A model generated the notes under the pieces. That model was not told the DNA's origin. It saw only the letters and a list, made by a program, of their open reading frames with translations, and searched no databases. Shown in pieces: positions 34,879-42,672 of a stretch of DNA of 64,000 bases. Source of the stretch: Paenibacillus tyrphae (GTDB taxonomy: Bacteria > Bacillota > Bacilli > Paenibacillales > NBRC-103111); the NCBI RefSeq assembly GCF_024158745.1, contig NZ_JAMZAW010000004.1, positions 124,001-188,000 of the forward strand, given 5' to 3'. Numbering within the stretch: the stretch's first letter is position 1; every line of letters starts with the position of its first letter. Position numbers and translations under genes: made by a program.

Positions 34879-34907
34879 ATTATAGTATAGGCCTGCGGCT
34901 TTGACAA
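34879..34907 (-). promoter_or_regulatory. Sigma-A promoter of aroC-aroB-aroH
   Basis: Minus strand TTGTCA, 17-nt spacer, TATAAT. Predicted start near 34872, giving an ~87-nt leader with a loose AAAGCG/CGCTTT inverted repeat. Confidence 0.85.
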
Positions 34908-34920
34908 GAATATGCAAGAA

Positions 34921-34969
34921 CAAAAAGAAGCGCCGGCCAAAGGCATGTAGCCGATGGCTGCGCTTCTTT
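34921..34969 (-). terminator. Terminator after the 54-aa ORF
   Basis: Minus RNA AAAGAAGCGC pairs with GCGCUUCUUU, with an inner GCC/GGC stem, then UUUUUG. It separates this small gene (and cheR) from aroC. Confidence 0.88.
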
Positions 34970-34989
34970 CCGTTTCGGACGAAGGTATG

Positions 34990-35154
34990 TCAGCCTCCGG
35001 CCGGTTGTTTTTTTAACACTTGAGGGCGTTCCTGCGTCTGCGGATCATGAACCAACCCCATAATTTGCAGTGAATCGATCCCGAGAATTTGGGCGCATTC
35101 TTGTACCGAGATGAAGCCCCGACGGTAAGCGTTGATGACTTTACGTTTGTCCAT
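34990..35154 (-). CDS. Small conserved-looking protein (54 aa), function unknown
   Basis: A short frame starting ATG 35154 with a perfect AGGAGG 6-7 nt upstream and ending just before a terminator, so it has all the parts of a gene. The first half (MDKRKVINAYRRGFISVQE, then CAQILGIDSLQIMG) reads like a helix-turn-helix of the type seen in small DNA- or protein-binding factors; the tail is Gln/Pro-rich. It lies 84 nt after cheR. No family recognised. Confidence 0.7.
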   Translation of the reverse strand: MDKRKVINAYRRGFISVQECAQILGIDSLQIMGLVHDPQTQERPQVLKKQPAGG

Positions 35155-35238
35155 GCGATTCCTCCTGCTGCTTTTCGGGCATAAAGGATCTGTCTACATT
35201 TTATTCATAGTATGGGATCGTATGGAAACGTTTATTCA

Positions 35239-36018
35239 TTACACTTCCGTTTTACGGTAAAAAAACGTTTCGGCGGATTCCAGTCCGTACTGGGCCGGAC
35301 TGAAAATCTGCTCGGTGCTGCCGACGAACAAGATGCCGCCAGGCTTCAACGCATTAGCAAATTTATGATACAATAAGTGCTTGGCTTCCTCTGTAAAATA
35401 GATCATCACATTGCGGCACACGATTAAATCGAATCCCGTATCGAACGTATCGACAAGCAGGTTTTGCTTTTGAAAGCGGATCGATTTTTTAAGCGAATCC
35501 GTAATATGATAAGTCAAATTTTCCTGACGGTAATATTTTTGCAAATATTTGGCCGGCACGTCCCGCACTGAACGATCCGAATAGATCGCCTTCTTCGCTT
35601 TTTCCAAAGCCCCTTCATCGATATCGGTCGCCAGCACCACGCTGTCCTGCGCGTTCAGTTCCGCCAAAATCATCGCCAGCGTATAAGGCTCTTCTCCTGT
35701 GGAGCATGCGGCGCTCCAGCACTTGACCTTGCGCGATTTGCGGAGCATGTCCGGCAAAAACTTCTGCTCCAGCACTTCCCAACGGTTCGGATTGCGCCAA
35801 AACTCAGAAACGTTGATCGTCATCCGATCCAAAAACTCGTAAAACAGCTCTTTGTCCTTCGTCATCGCCTCGAAAAACGAAGCGAACGTCGTGTACCCCT
35901 TTTTCATCCGCAGCGTAGTCAGACGGCGTTTCATCTGCGCTTCCTTATACTGGGACAAGTCGATGGACGTGTAGTCCTTGACTTTCTTGATGAATAACAG
36001 GAAATCTTTATCCTCCAT
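35239..36018 (-). CDS. cheR: CheR-type chemotaxis protein methyltransferase
   Basis: 259 aa. An N-terminal helical CheR domain (LSQYKEAQMKRRLTTLRMKKG, the receptor-interaction helix) precedes a SAM-dependent methyltransferase domain (WSAACSTGEEPYTLAMIL, then FDLIVCRNVMIYF). It methylates glutamates on chemoreceptors. The ndk-cheR-aroC order matches B. subtilis, where cheR is also away from the main chemotaxis operon. 18 nt after ndk. Confidence 0.95.
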   Translation of the reverse strand: MEDKDFLLFIKKVKDYTSIDLSQYKEAQMKRRLTTLRMKKGYTTFASFFEAMTKDKELFYEFLDRMTINVSEFWRNPNRWEVLEQKFLPDMLRKSRKVKCWSAACSTGEEPYTLAMILAELNAQDSVVLATDIDEGALEKAKKAIYSDRSVRDVPAKYLQKYYRQENLTYHITDSLKKSIRFQKQNLLVDTFDTGFDLIVCRNVMIYFTEEAKHLLYHKFANALKPGGILFVGSTEQIFSPAQYGLESAETFFYRKTEV

Positions 36019-36036
36019 GCCGCCATCCCCGCCTTA

Positions 36037-36480
36037 TCAGATCCAAGTTTGTACCGCTTTGCTGTAATCGAGCACTTCTTCGGGACGGAAAAAGTTTGCA
36101 ATTTCCCGTTCGGCGCTTTCCGGAGAATCAGACCCGTGAATCAAGTTCAAATTCGTATGGACCGCATAGTCGCCGCGGATCGTACCGGGCAGCGCTTCCA
36201 AAGAATTCGTCTTGCCGATCATCGTCCGGGACAGCGCAATAACCTGATCTCCCTGCCAGACCATCGCAAATACGGGCCCAGAAGTAATAAACTTGATCAA
36301 GTTATCGAAAAACGGCTTGCCCATATGCTCTGCATAATGCCTTTCCGCTTGCTCGCGGCTGACCTGCACCAGCTTGGCCGCAACCAATTGCAGCCCCTTT
36401 TGTTCGAAGCGGCGCACGATCTCCCCAATGAGCCCTCTCTGCACCCCGTCAGGCTTGACCATCAAAAACGTTTTTTCCAT
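36037..36480 (-). CDS. ndk: Nucleoside diphosphate kinase
   Basis: 147 aa, standard size. It balances NTP/dNTP pools through a phosphohistidine in the [20 protein letters not shown] motif; the N-terminal [18 protein letters not shown] is the family opening. GGAGGAG precedes the ATG. The 241-nt gap to hepT upstream is filled by a large nested inverted repeat. Confidence 0.97.
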   Translation of the reverse strand: MEKTFLMVKPDGVQRGLIGEIVRRFEQKGLQLVAAKLVQVSREQAERHYAEHMGKPFFDNLIKFITSGPVFAMVWQGDQVIALSRTMIGKTNSLEALPGTIRGDYAVHTNLNLIHGSDSPESAEREIANFFRPEEVLDYSKAVQTWI

Positions 36481-36561
36481 GTGTTTCTCCTCCTACCACT
36501 ATAATAAAGTTTATTAGGAGATTGGTTTTGGAGTTAGTTTTAGGCATTCATCATCTGCATA

Positions 36562-36673
36562 GGGTAAAGATTGTCACGGAAAGTTTACGGCCGCCTTTGA
36601 AATCAAGTTGTTACCGCAAGGTAAATTGATGACAACTTGAATTTCAAGAGCGGTGGAGTGACAATGTTTACCC
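36562..36673. repeat. 112-bp nested inverted repeat between hepT and ndk
   Basis: Outer arms 36562-36577 and 36658-36673 match 15 of 16. Inner arms 36591-36611 and 36632-36653 match 19 of 22 with one gap. The centre is TACC-GCAA-GGTA, a GNRA tetraloop when read on plus. There is no U-tract, so it is not an ordinary terminator. The rest of 36481-36721 shows nothing else. Confidence 0.85.
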
Positions 36674-36721
36674 GACTAACTTACAGATGAATGCAGTTTT
36701 TCACGGTGTCAAACCAAGCTC

Positions 36722-37696
36722 CTAATAAGAACGGTTCCCCACAAAATGAGCAATACTGACCAAATCTTTTTTCGCCTGGATATTGGGCAAGCCCTCCAGG
36801 GAACGAATCGCTTTATCTATGTATGCCGACGCCATCGCTTCGGCGCGGGAGATTCCCTCGCTGCGCCGGATCATATTCAAAAACGCAGTGATGTCGGTTT
36901 GCCCGTCACAGGCCTCGATACGCGAGATTTCCTCCAGCAGGTCCGGACGAAGCTGCGGATTCTGAAGCGCAAAGATGACGGGAATCGTAATATTCCCCTG
37001 CTTGATGTCGCTGCCCGGCGGCTTGCCGATTTCTTTCTCCGTTCCGCACAAGTCAAGAAGATCGTCCCGGATTTGGAACGCCATGCCGGTATAATAGCCG
37101 AAATCGTACAACCGCTTGGCCGTCAACTCAGGCGCGCCCGCCGCAATCGCTCCCAATTGGCAGCTGATCGCAAGCAGCAGTGCCGTCTTGCGCTTAATGC
37201 GCAACATGTAGTCGCGGACGGTCTGCCCCGTGTGGAAAAAGAAGCGGATTTGTTCCATTTCTCCGATCGACATCTCGACCAACGCATTGGACATGATCCG
37301 ATGGACGGACGGGTTCGGCAGTTGGGTGACGATGCTTAGCGCTTTGGCGAAAATATAATCTCCGGCGTACATGGCAACCCGGTTGTCCCATTTGGAGCGG
37401 ACCGTCAATTGACCGCGCCGCGTGTTCGCATCGTCGATGACGTCGTCGTGCACAAGCGAAGCCATGTGAATCAGCTCCAAAGGCACGGCTACGTACTTGA
37501 CCCGCTCCAGATCATATTGCCCGAACTTGGCGCCAAGCAGTACGAATACCGGACGAATCCGCTTACCGCCTGCTTTCAGCAAGTGCAGGGAAGCTTCACG
37601 AAGCACCGGATGATCGACATCGATGCTCCGCTCCAGCTCTTTTTCAATCAAATTGATATCTTTTTTTAATTTAGCATATAAATCCAACAGTTTCAT
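36722..37696 (-). CDS. hepT: Heptaprenyl diphosphate synthase component II
   Basis: 324 aa trans-prenyltransferase catalytic subunit that makes the C35 tail of menaquinone. Both aspartate-rich motifs are visible: LVHDDVIDDANTRRG (first) and QIRDDLLDLCGTE (second). GGKRIRPVFVLL is the family N-terminal block. The frame is open 52 codons upstream, but ATG 37696 overlaps the mqnA stop (ATGA) and fits homologues (MKLLDLYAKLKKDI). Works with hepS at the other end of the same operon. Confidence 0.95.
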   Translation of the reverse strand: MKLLDLYAKLKKDINLIEKELERSIDVDHPVLREASLHLLKAGGKRIRPVFVLLGAKFGQYDLERVKYVAVPLELIHMASLVHDDVIDDANTRRGQLTVRSKWDNRVAMYAGDYIFAKALSIVTQLPNPSVHRIMSNALVEMSIGEMEQIRFFFHTGQTVRDYMLRIKRKTALLLAISCQLGAIAAGAPELTAKRLYDFGYYTGMAFQIRDDLLDLCGTEKEIGKPPGSDIKQGNITIPVIFALQNPQLRPDLLEEISRIEACDGQTDITAFLNMIRRSEGISRAEAMASAYIDKAIRSLEGLPNIQAKKDLVSIAHFVGNRSY

Positions 37697-38556
37697 TCCG
37701 TCACCCGTACTACAGAATTGTCTTTCCATATTTGCAGAGGAACGTTCCGCTCCAGAAAACCGAGCTCTGCGGCATACTGATAATATAACGAGAGCCCGGC
37801 CCATTGCTTCGGACCGAATTCGTAGCACAGTTCGGAGAAATAACGCTGCCAATAGGCTTCTGTCCCGCCAATCAGCTTTTGCGCGTCACGAACCAACGCC
37901 GCCGGATCGGCAAGCGACTTGCTCTTGCTCTCGAGAAAGGCCTCATAGATACGGCTGACAAGCTCCGGATACTGTTCCACGGTTTTCTTCCGGATTGTGC
38001 ACACAGCAAACGTCATCCACTGGCCGGTTAAACGAGTCCATTCCGTCGCGAGATCGGTAACGAGATATCCGTTCTTTTCCCAGCTTGCCCGAATCGCATG
38101 ATCGCCAATCAACAGAGCGGCATCTGCACTCTTCATCATCGGTTCAAGCTCCGGAGCCGCGTACTCGTACTCGGGCTGAAGTCCGTAGAACTTGGTTAAA
38201 ATAATTTTCAGCAAATTGATCGAGGTGGCGGAAGTCGTCGGCAGCGCAATCTTGGCGTCCCCCAGCTCCTCCAGCGGTTTTCGGTGAAACAGAAGAATGG
38301 AATTGACCTGTCCGAAAGCGCTGACCGACATGTCAGGAAATACTAAATACTCGTCAAAATTTTCTCCGTACGCAAATGACGAAATGGCTCCGATATCGAT
38401 TCGTCCTTCGGCCATGGCGCGGTTCAACCCCGACGGCACCTGTTGAGTTATCTCCAGATCGCTGCCGAAGGAAGAGAAAGGAAAGTAATAGAAGAGCGGC
38501 CACACATTGGTGAAGTCGATACGGCCGATGCGCACGGACGCCTGGTTGTTAGTCAT
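37693..38556 (-). CDS. mqnA: Chorismate dehydratase (menaquinone, futalosine route)
   Basis: 287 aa periplasmic-binding-protein-like fold enzyme. MqnA converts chorismate to 3-enolpyruvylbenzoate, the entry to the futalosine pathway. Blocks: RIGRIDFTNVWPLFYYF at the start, VPSGLNRAMAEGRIDIGAISSFAY, and a later LLIGDHAIRA. It overlaps ubiX upstream by 8 nt and hepT downstream by 4 nt, so it is in the hepS-menG-mqnP-ubiX-mqnA-hepT operon. Other futalosine genes (mqnB-E) are not in this window. Confidence 0.92.
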   Translation of the reverse strand: MTNNQASVRIGRIDFTNVWPLFYYFPFSSFGSDLEITQQVPSGLNRAMAEGRIDIGAISSFAYGENFDEYLVFPDMSVSAFGQVNSILLFHRKPLEELGDAKIALPTTSATSINLLKIILTKFYGLQPEYEYAAPELEPMMKSADAALLIGDHAIRASWEKNGYLVTDLATEWTRLTGQWMTFAVCTIRKKTVEQYPELVSRIYEAFLESKSKSLADPAALVRDAQKLIGGTEAYWQRYFSELCYEFGPKQWAGLSLYYQYAAELGFLERNVPLQIWKDNSVVRVTE

Positions 38557-39154
38557 TTGGCATACCCCATCTTTTATACAATTGATGTTCGATCTCCATG
38601 CAGTCCAATATTTTCCCGACTACAAAATCGATTATATCGTCTAATGTCTGCGGACCTTGATAAAACGCCGGCATTGCCGGCAGGATTCGTACGCCAAGCC
38701 TTGCAAGCTTCAACATGTTCTCCAGATGAATCGCATGCAGCGGCGTCTCCCGCGGTACGACAATCAGCTTGCGCCCTTCCTTCAGCATCACGTCCGCGGT
38801 TCGCTCGAGCAGGTTGTCCGAGGCGCCGTTCGCGATGCCGGACAAGGTACCCATCGAGCACGGCACGACCACCATGCCCTGCGTTCGAAACGAGCCGCTG
38901 GCGGTCTTCGCTCCGATATCCTGCACAGGCACGTATTCGAGCTTCCCCGGCCAGTTGTCCGACTCGAAGTGCTGACGAACGGTTTCCTGCCGTTTCGCGG
39001 CGTCCCAGCCGAGCTCTTCCTTTAGCACGCGCCAGCCTGCATCCGTTACGATCAGATGAACGTCTTCCCCCGCCGACAGCAAAAAGCGGCAAAGCCGCAC
39101 GCCGTACGCCGCGCCGCTCGCCCCGGTAATGCCGACTACCCACGGTCTTTTCAC
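38549..39154 (-). CDS. ubiX: UbiX-like flavin prenyltransferase
   Basis: 201 aa flavoprotein that prenylates FMN to make prenyl-FMN for UbiD-type decarboxylases. The FMN-binding start VVGITGASGAAYGVRL and later PCSMGTLSGIANGASDNLLERTADV and VVPRETPLHAIHLENML are diagnostic. In futalosine-type menaquinone synthesis, prenyl-FMN is needed by the UbiD-like MqnL, which fits its place next to mqnA. Overlaps mqnP by 4 nt. Confidence 0.94.
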   Translation of the reverse strand: MKRPWVVGITGASGAAYGVRLCRFLLSAGEDVHLIVTDAGWRVLKEELGWDAAKRQETVRQHFESDNWPGKLEYVPVQDIGAKTASGSFRTQGMVVVPCSMGTLSGIANGASDNLLERTADVMLKEGRKLIVVPRETPLHAIHLENMLKLARLGVRILPAMPAFYQGPQTLDDIIDFVVGKILDCMEIEHQLYKRWGMPND

Positions 39155-40026
39155 CCGGTAAACACCACCAAATCGATCAGGGTGAACACAAACAGCGAGA
39201 TGCTAAGCGTACTGTTCATCGTAAAGAATGCCGTATTCAATTTGGTGAGGTCCGTCGGCTTTACAATCAGATGCTCATACATCAGCAGAGCGTAGGAGAC
39301 AAGCACCCCGATCAAGTAGACCCAGCTCAAATCCGTTAAAAAAAACAGGCTGATCAAACCTGCCGCAGTGACGATATGAAACCAGCGAGCGATGAGCAGC
39401 GCCTTAGGAATGCCGAACCGGGCCGGAATCGAATGCAGCCCTTCTTCCCTGTCAAACTCGACGTCCTGCGTCGCATAGATCGTATCGAAGCCGGCCAGCC
39501 AAAAGACGATGGCTACGTAAAACACGAGCGCCGCCAGCGAAAACTCCCCTGTCACGGCGATCCAGCCGCCCAGCGGCGCGAGCGCGACCGTCATCCCCAG
39601 AATCAAATGGCATGTCCAAGTGAAGCGTTTCGTGTAAGAGTAGAACACCAGAAAAAATACGGCAACCGGCAGCAGCTTCATCGCCAGCGGGCTTAAATGA
39701 TAGGCAGCCCAGAACAAGCATACGAACGAAATAATAATAAAAATGATAGCTTCTTTTGAAGAAATCAAGCCAGCCGGTATGGCCCGCATCGCCGTCCGCG
39801 GATTTTTGGCATCGAACACTTTGTCGATGACCCGATTCAGCCCCATAGCTGCGCTCCGCGCCCCGATCATCGCCAGCAGGATCCAGCCGATCTGCCCCCA
39901 TGACGGAAGATGGTTAAAGCTTACCACCGAACCAAGGAGCGCTCCCATGAAAGCAAATGGAAGCGCGAAGAGCGTATGCTCGATTTTGATCATTTCCAAA
40001 AAGATTTTGGTCTTTCTCCATACCAT
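39151..40026 (-). CDS. mqnP: UbiA-like polyprenyltransferase (menaquinone)
   Basis: 291 aa, eight or nine transmembrane helices. It attaches the heptaprenyl chain to the naphthoate ring. The aspartate motifs are GLNRVIDKVFDAKNPRT (first) and QDVEFDREEGLHSIPARFG (second). ATG 40026 is preferred over starts 10 and 5 codons upstream because of SD spacing (GGGAG at 12 nt) and placement just after the menG stop. The operon context (hepS, menG, ubiX, mqnA, hepT) supports MqnP over a ubiquinone role. Confidence 0.93.
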   Translation of the reverse strand: MVWRKTKIFLEMIKIEHTLFALPFAFMGALLGSVVSFNHLPSWGQIGWILLAMIGARSAAMGLNRVIDKVFDAKNPRTAMRAIPAGLISSKEAIIFIIISFVCLFWAAYHLSPLAMKLLPVAVFFLVFYSYTKRFTWTCHLILGMTVALAPLGGWIAVTGEFSLAALVFYVAIVFWLAGFDTIYATQDVEFDREEGLHSIPARFGIPKALLIARWFHIVTAAGLISLFFLTDLSWVYLIGVLVSYALLMYEHLIVKPTDLTKLNTAFFTMNSTLSISLFVFTLIDLVVFTG

Positions 40027-40030
40027 GTTG

Positions 40031-40771
40031 TCAGACATCTCCCTTAGATCCATTTGCCGCTTGCGGCTTAATGCCGATATGAAGCGCCGCGATCCCGCCG
40101 GTTAGTGGGTAAGCCTCGACGCGGGTCAAACCGGTCTTTCGGAAAATGTCGGCGAGCTCCTTATGGTCCGGGAAGTTTTTAAGTGATTCCGGAAGCCATT
40201 TGTACTGCTCGTACCGTTTGACGATCAGTTTGCCGAGCAGCGGCAGAACCTTTTGAAAATAAAAAAAGTAAATCGCCTTAAACGGCTTCCAGGTCGGTTT
40301 GGACAGCTCCAGCGAGACAACCATTCCCCCAGGCTTCACCACCCGCTGCATTTCCTCGATGACCTTGACCACATCAGGCACATTGCGGAGCGCAAAGCCG
40401 ATCGTCGCATAATCGAACGAATGATCCTCGAACGGAAGAGCCATGGCATTGCCTTGCACGAGCTTGATCTGCTTGTCCATTCCGAGCCGCTTGACTTTTT
40501 CGTCGCCTACATCCAGCATATTCTGGCTAAAATCGAGGCCTACGATGTTGCCGGTGCCGCTCGCTTTAGCGAGGCTGATCGTCCAATCGCCGGTGCCGCA
40601 GCACAGATCGATCGCCGTTGCTCCCGGCTTCACATCCATTTTCTTCATCGTAAAGTTTCTCCAGGCTTTATGCCGGCGGAAACTCAAAATGTCGTTCATC
40701 AAATCGTACTTCGGCGCGATGCTTTCGAAGACGGAGTGAACGAACTGTTCCTTGGTCGATTTCATTTCCAT
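40031..40771 (-). CDS. menG: Demethylmenaquinone methyltransferase
   Basis: 246 aa class I SAM methyltransferase catalysing the last step of menaquinone synthesis. The SAM motif is AIDLCCGTGDWTISLA; FDYATIGFALRNVPD and the C-terminal LTGGIAALHIG are UbiE/MenG signatures. ATG 40771 has GAGGTG 6 nt upstream, and the hepS stop is 10 nt before. B. subtilis has the same hepS-menG-hepT core (gerC locus), without the three genes inserted here. Confidence 0.96.
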   Translation of the reverse strand: MEMKSTKEQFVHSVFESIAPKYDLMNDILSFRRHKAWRNFTMKKMDVKPGATAIDLCCGTGDWTISLAKASGTGNIVGLDFSQNMLDVGDEKVKRLGMDKQIKLVQGNAMALPFEDHSFDYATIGFALRNVPDVVKVIEEMQRVVKPGGMVVSLELSKPTWKPFKAIYFFYFQKVLPLLGKLIVKRYEQYKWLPESLKNFPDHKELADIFRKTGLTRVEAYPLTGGIAALHIGIKPQAANGSKGDV

Positions 40772-40781
40772 AAAGTTCACC

Positions 40782-41645
40782 TCAAACTTCTTGAGTCGCC
40801 CGCGGGGCCGATAAGTACCGGCGGAACGGTTCGCCGATCGACAGCAGCTCTTTGCCTAATTTCTCCGGTTCAAGCGACTGCAGCTTGTCCTGAAGCTCCT
40901 TCATGCAGGCATCGAGCATTTGGTGCAGCTGCGGCGTTACCTTGTACTTCAGCCATAGCGAGCGCCATTTTGCCGGGTCCGGCTCCTCGCTTTGCAGCAG
41001 CTTCTTTTCTTCCCGTGTCGCCTGCTGCAAAACATGCCAAAAGCCCCAGCTATCCCGATACGGCTGAGACGACTCGGACCGGACGATTTCCTGATGCAGC
41101 ACCTCGCAGCGGGTAAACAGGCGAAGCACCTCAGGCCAAACGATGTAAAACCGCTCCTCAAGCAGATTGGCGAAGGACAGAAACAATTGCGTCTTGACTT
41201 CCACCGACTGCCGAATGTATTCATCCGCCGTAAGCTTCAGCTGCTTCATCTTGAGGTACAGGTTCATTTTGAGGCGGTTGGCTTCGCATATCGCTGCGGA
41301 TAGTATCCCGACTAAATCGATCTGTCCTGAATGAGACAGCAGGTAGTAAAAACGGCTGCTGAAGTAGTCTCCCGCAAGCACCTTGAGCTGTCGGGAGCGG
41401 GCGGATTTCTGCTCCTTGGCGTCGTTGGTTACGCTGACCATATCATGCGTATCCAGACCGAGCTGCACAAGGGATGTCACAAGCGTGTAAAGCTCGCTGT
41501 AACCGGCTAATGTGCTGTGTTTATTTAAAAAAGCATACAGAAGCCGGGTGCGGAATTCGGGAAAGAGCGGCAGATCCGTATGCTTTTGAATCATGTCATG
41601 CTCCGTGTATTTCTTGGCCATCTCCGGAATCCGATAAGTGTTCAT
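40782..41645 (-). CDS. hepS: Heptaprenyl diphosphate synthase component I
   Basis: 287 aa all-alpha protein matching the small, non-catalytic subunit of the two-part heptaprenyl diphosphate synthase. Features are the N-terminal FPEFRTRLLYAFLNKH, LGLDTHDMVSV and the conserved LAGDYFSSRFYYLLSHSG. It is needed for HepT activity and chain-length control. First gene of the operon, behind an extended -10 promoter. The protein is longer than many HepS (about 250 aa), with a charged C-terminal part. Confidence 0.9.
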   Translation of the reverse strand: MNTYRIPEMAKKYTEHDMIQKHTDLPLFPEFRTRLLYAFLNKHSTLAGYSELYTLVTSLVQLGLDTHDMVSVTNDAKEQKSARSRQLKVLAGDYFSSRFYYLLSHSGQIDLVGILSAAICEANRLKMNLYLKMKQLKLTADEYIRQSVEVKTQLFLSFANLLEERFYIVWPEVLRLFTRCEVLHQEIVRSESSQPYRDSWGFWHVLQQATREEKKLLQSEEPDPAKWRSLWLKYKVTPQLHQMLDACMKELQDKLQSLEPEKLGKELLSIGEPFRRYLSAPRATQEV

Positions 41646-41696
41646 ATGTAAGCCTCCGAACCGATAAGAAAAATCTCTTCACTCGCAATCTAAACT

Positions 41697-41705
41697 ATTA
41701 TAGCA
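41697..41705 (-). promoter_or_regulatory. Extended -10 promoter of the hepS operon
   Basis: Minus strand TGCTATAAT (TGn plus consensus -10) about 50 nt before the hepS start; no good -35 is present. Confidence 0.6.
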
Positions 41706-41734
41706 TAATCGAATTATTTTCGCATGTACCTGGA

Positions 41735-42256
41735 TCAGCTTTTCGGAGTAAAACGTTCCTGCCATTTCGAGGTATACGTCATCCGAAAGCGGGTATCCAA
41801 ATACTGTTGCAGCTCCTCCGCGTTTCCAGAGCGGAGTCCCGTTTCGTTCGGAAGCCATCTCTCCCGCCTGGCGTCCACCGCTGCCAATGGCTGGGGATTC
41901 CCTTCCCGGTCCCCGGAGGCATCCAGCACGCGGACCAACACCTGATTGATATTCGTAGACGAAGCGAACATCATCGTCGGCACTTCGTACATATCGCCGA
42001 GCATGTCGGATTTGTCGCTCGTTTTTACGGCCAACAAATCGATCGACACGACGGCATGATTAACCTCCACCCGGCGAATTCTTAAATGAAGCTGCATCTT
42101 CGATACGACGTCGACAATATTGTTTTCGGATACGGGATGCGCTTTAACGCTTCGAAACACGCTAAGGCTCTCATCCAGCTGTGACAAATAAGACAAAGCC
42201 GACGCTACCGCTATCGATAAGACTGTAATGATCAACAAACGGGGAGCCCATTTCAT
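41735..42256 (-). CDS. Membrane-anchored or secreted hypothetical protein
   Basis: 173 aa with an N-terminal hydrophobic helix (RLLIITVLSIAVASALSYL) that is a signal anchor or signal peptide without a clear cleavage site. The rest is soluble and mixed alpha/beta (LHLRIRRVEVNHAVVSIDLLAV), with an Arg-rich tail. No family recognised. It lies between mtrB (upstream, past a terminator) and hepS, where B. subtilis has no gene. Confidence 0.7.
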   Translation of the reverse strand: MKWAPRLLIITVLSIAVASALSYLSQLDESLSVFRSVKAHPVSENNIVDVVSKMQLHLRIRRVEVNHAVVSIDLLAVKTSDKSDMLGDMYEVPTMMFASSTNINQVLVRVLDASGDREGNPQPLAAVDARRERWLPNETGLRSGNAEELQQYLDTRFRMTYTSKWQERFTPKS

Positions 42257-42326
42257 CCCGAACCGCTTCCTCCTTTTGACGGGGTCCGAATGCTTGGCTT
42301 ATGCCCTGTCTGTTACATTGTACAAC

Positions 42327-42349
42327 GAAAAAAAGCAGGCTATGCCTGC
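42327..42349 (-). terminator. Terminator after mtrB
   Basis: Minus RNA GCAGGC-AUA-GCCUGC followed by seven U. Confidence 0.93.
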
Positions 42350-42363
42350 CGCTATCCGAAAAA

Positions 42364-42585
42364 TTATTCCTCCGTATCGATAAGGCCGAATTTCGTGACC
42401 ACAACCGCTTTCCCACGGATTTTGATAGCTGATGTATGTTCGGTAAATTGAGCGATCATGACTTCGCCTTTATCCAACTTTTCCGTGTGATGAAACCGGG
42501 TATCCTGTCCTCTTGTCAAACCGATGACCTGTACTCCGTTTTCTTTGGCTTTTACAACAAAATATTCGCTCTGACTTGCGTCCAT
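42364..42585 (-). CDS. mtrB: Trp RNA-binding attenuation protein (TRAP)
   Basis: 73 aa, forming an 11-mer ring that binds (G/U)AG repeats when loaded with tryptophan. The sequence is close to B. subtilis TRAP throughout ([20 protein letters not shown], then [14 protein letters not shown]). The RNA-contacting K36, K55 and R57 correspond to K37, K56 and R58 of B. subtilis. The frame is open 22 codons upstream; ATG 42585 with a GGGGGG-rich SD gives the standard size. In B. subtilis it follows folE (mtrA), which is missing here. Its likely target, the trp leader, is 10 kb away. Confidence 0.96.
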   Translation of the reverse strand: MDASQSEYFVVKAKENGVQVIGLTRGQDTRFHHTEKLDKGEVMIAQFTEHTSAIKIRGKAVVVTKFGLIDTEE

Positions 42586-42672
42586 CCTGATTCCCCCCGG
42601 GCTAATCTGTCCAATTACCTTTATCATGCAGAAAAATACTCGTGCTGTCAACTCAAGAGAAAAGCCGCCCTC

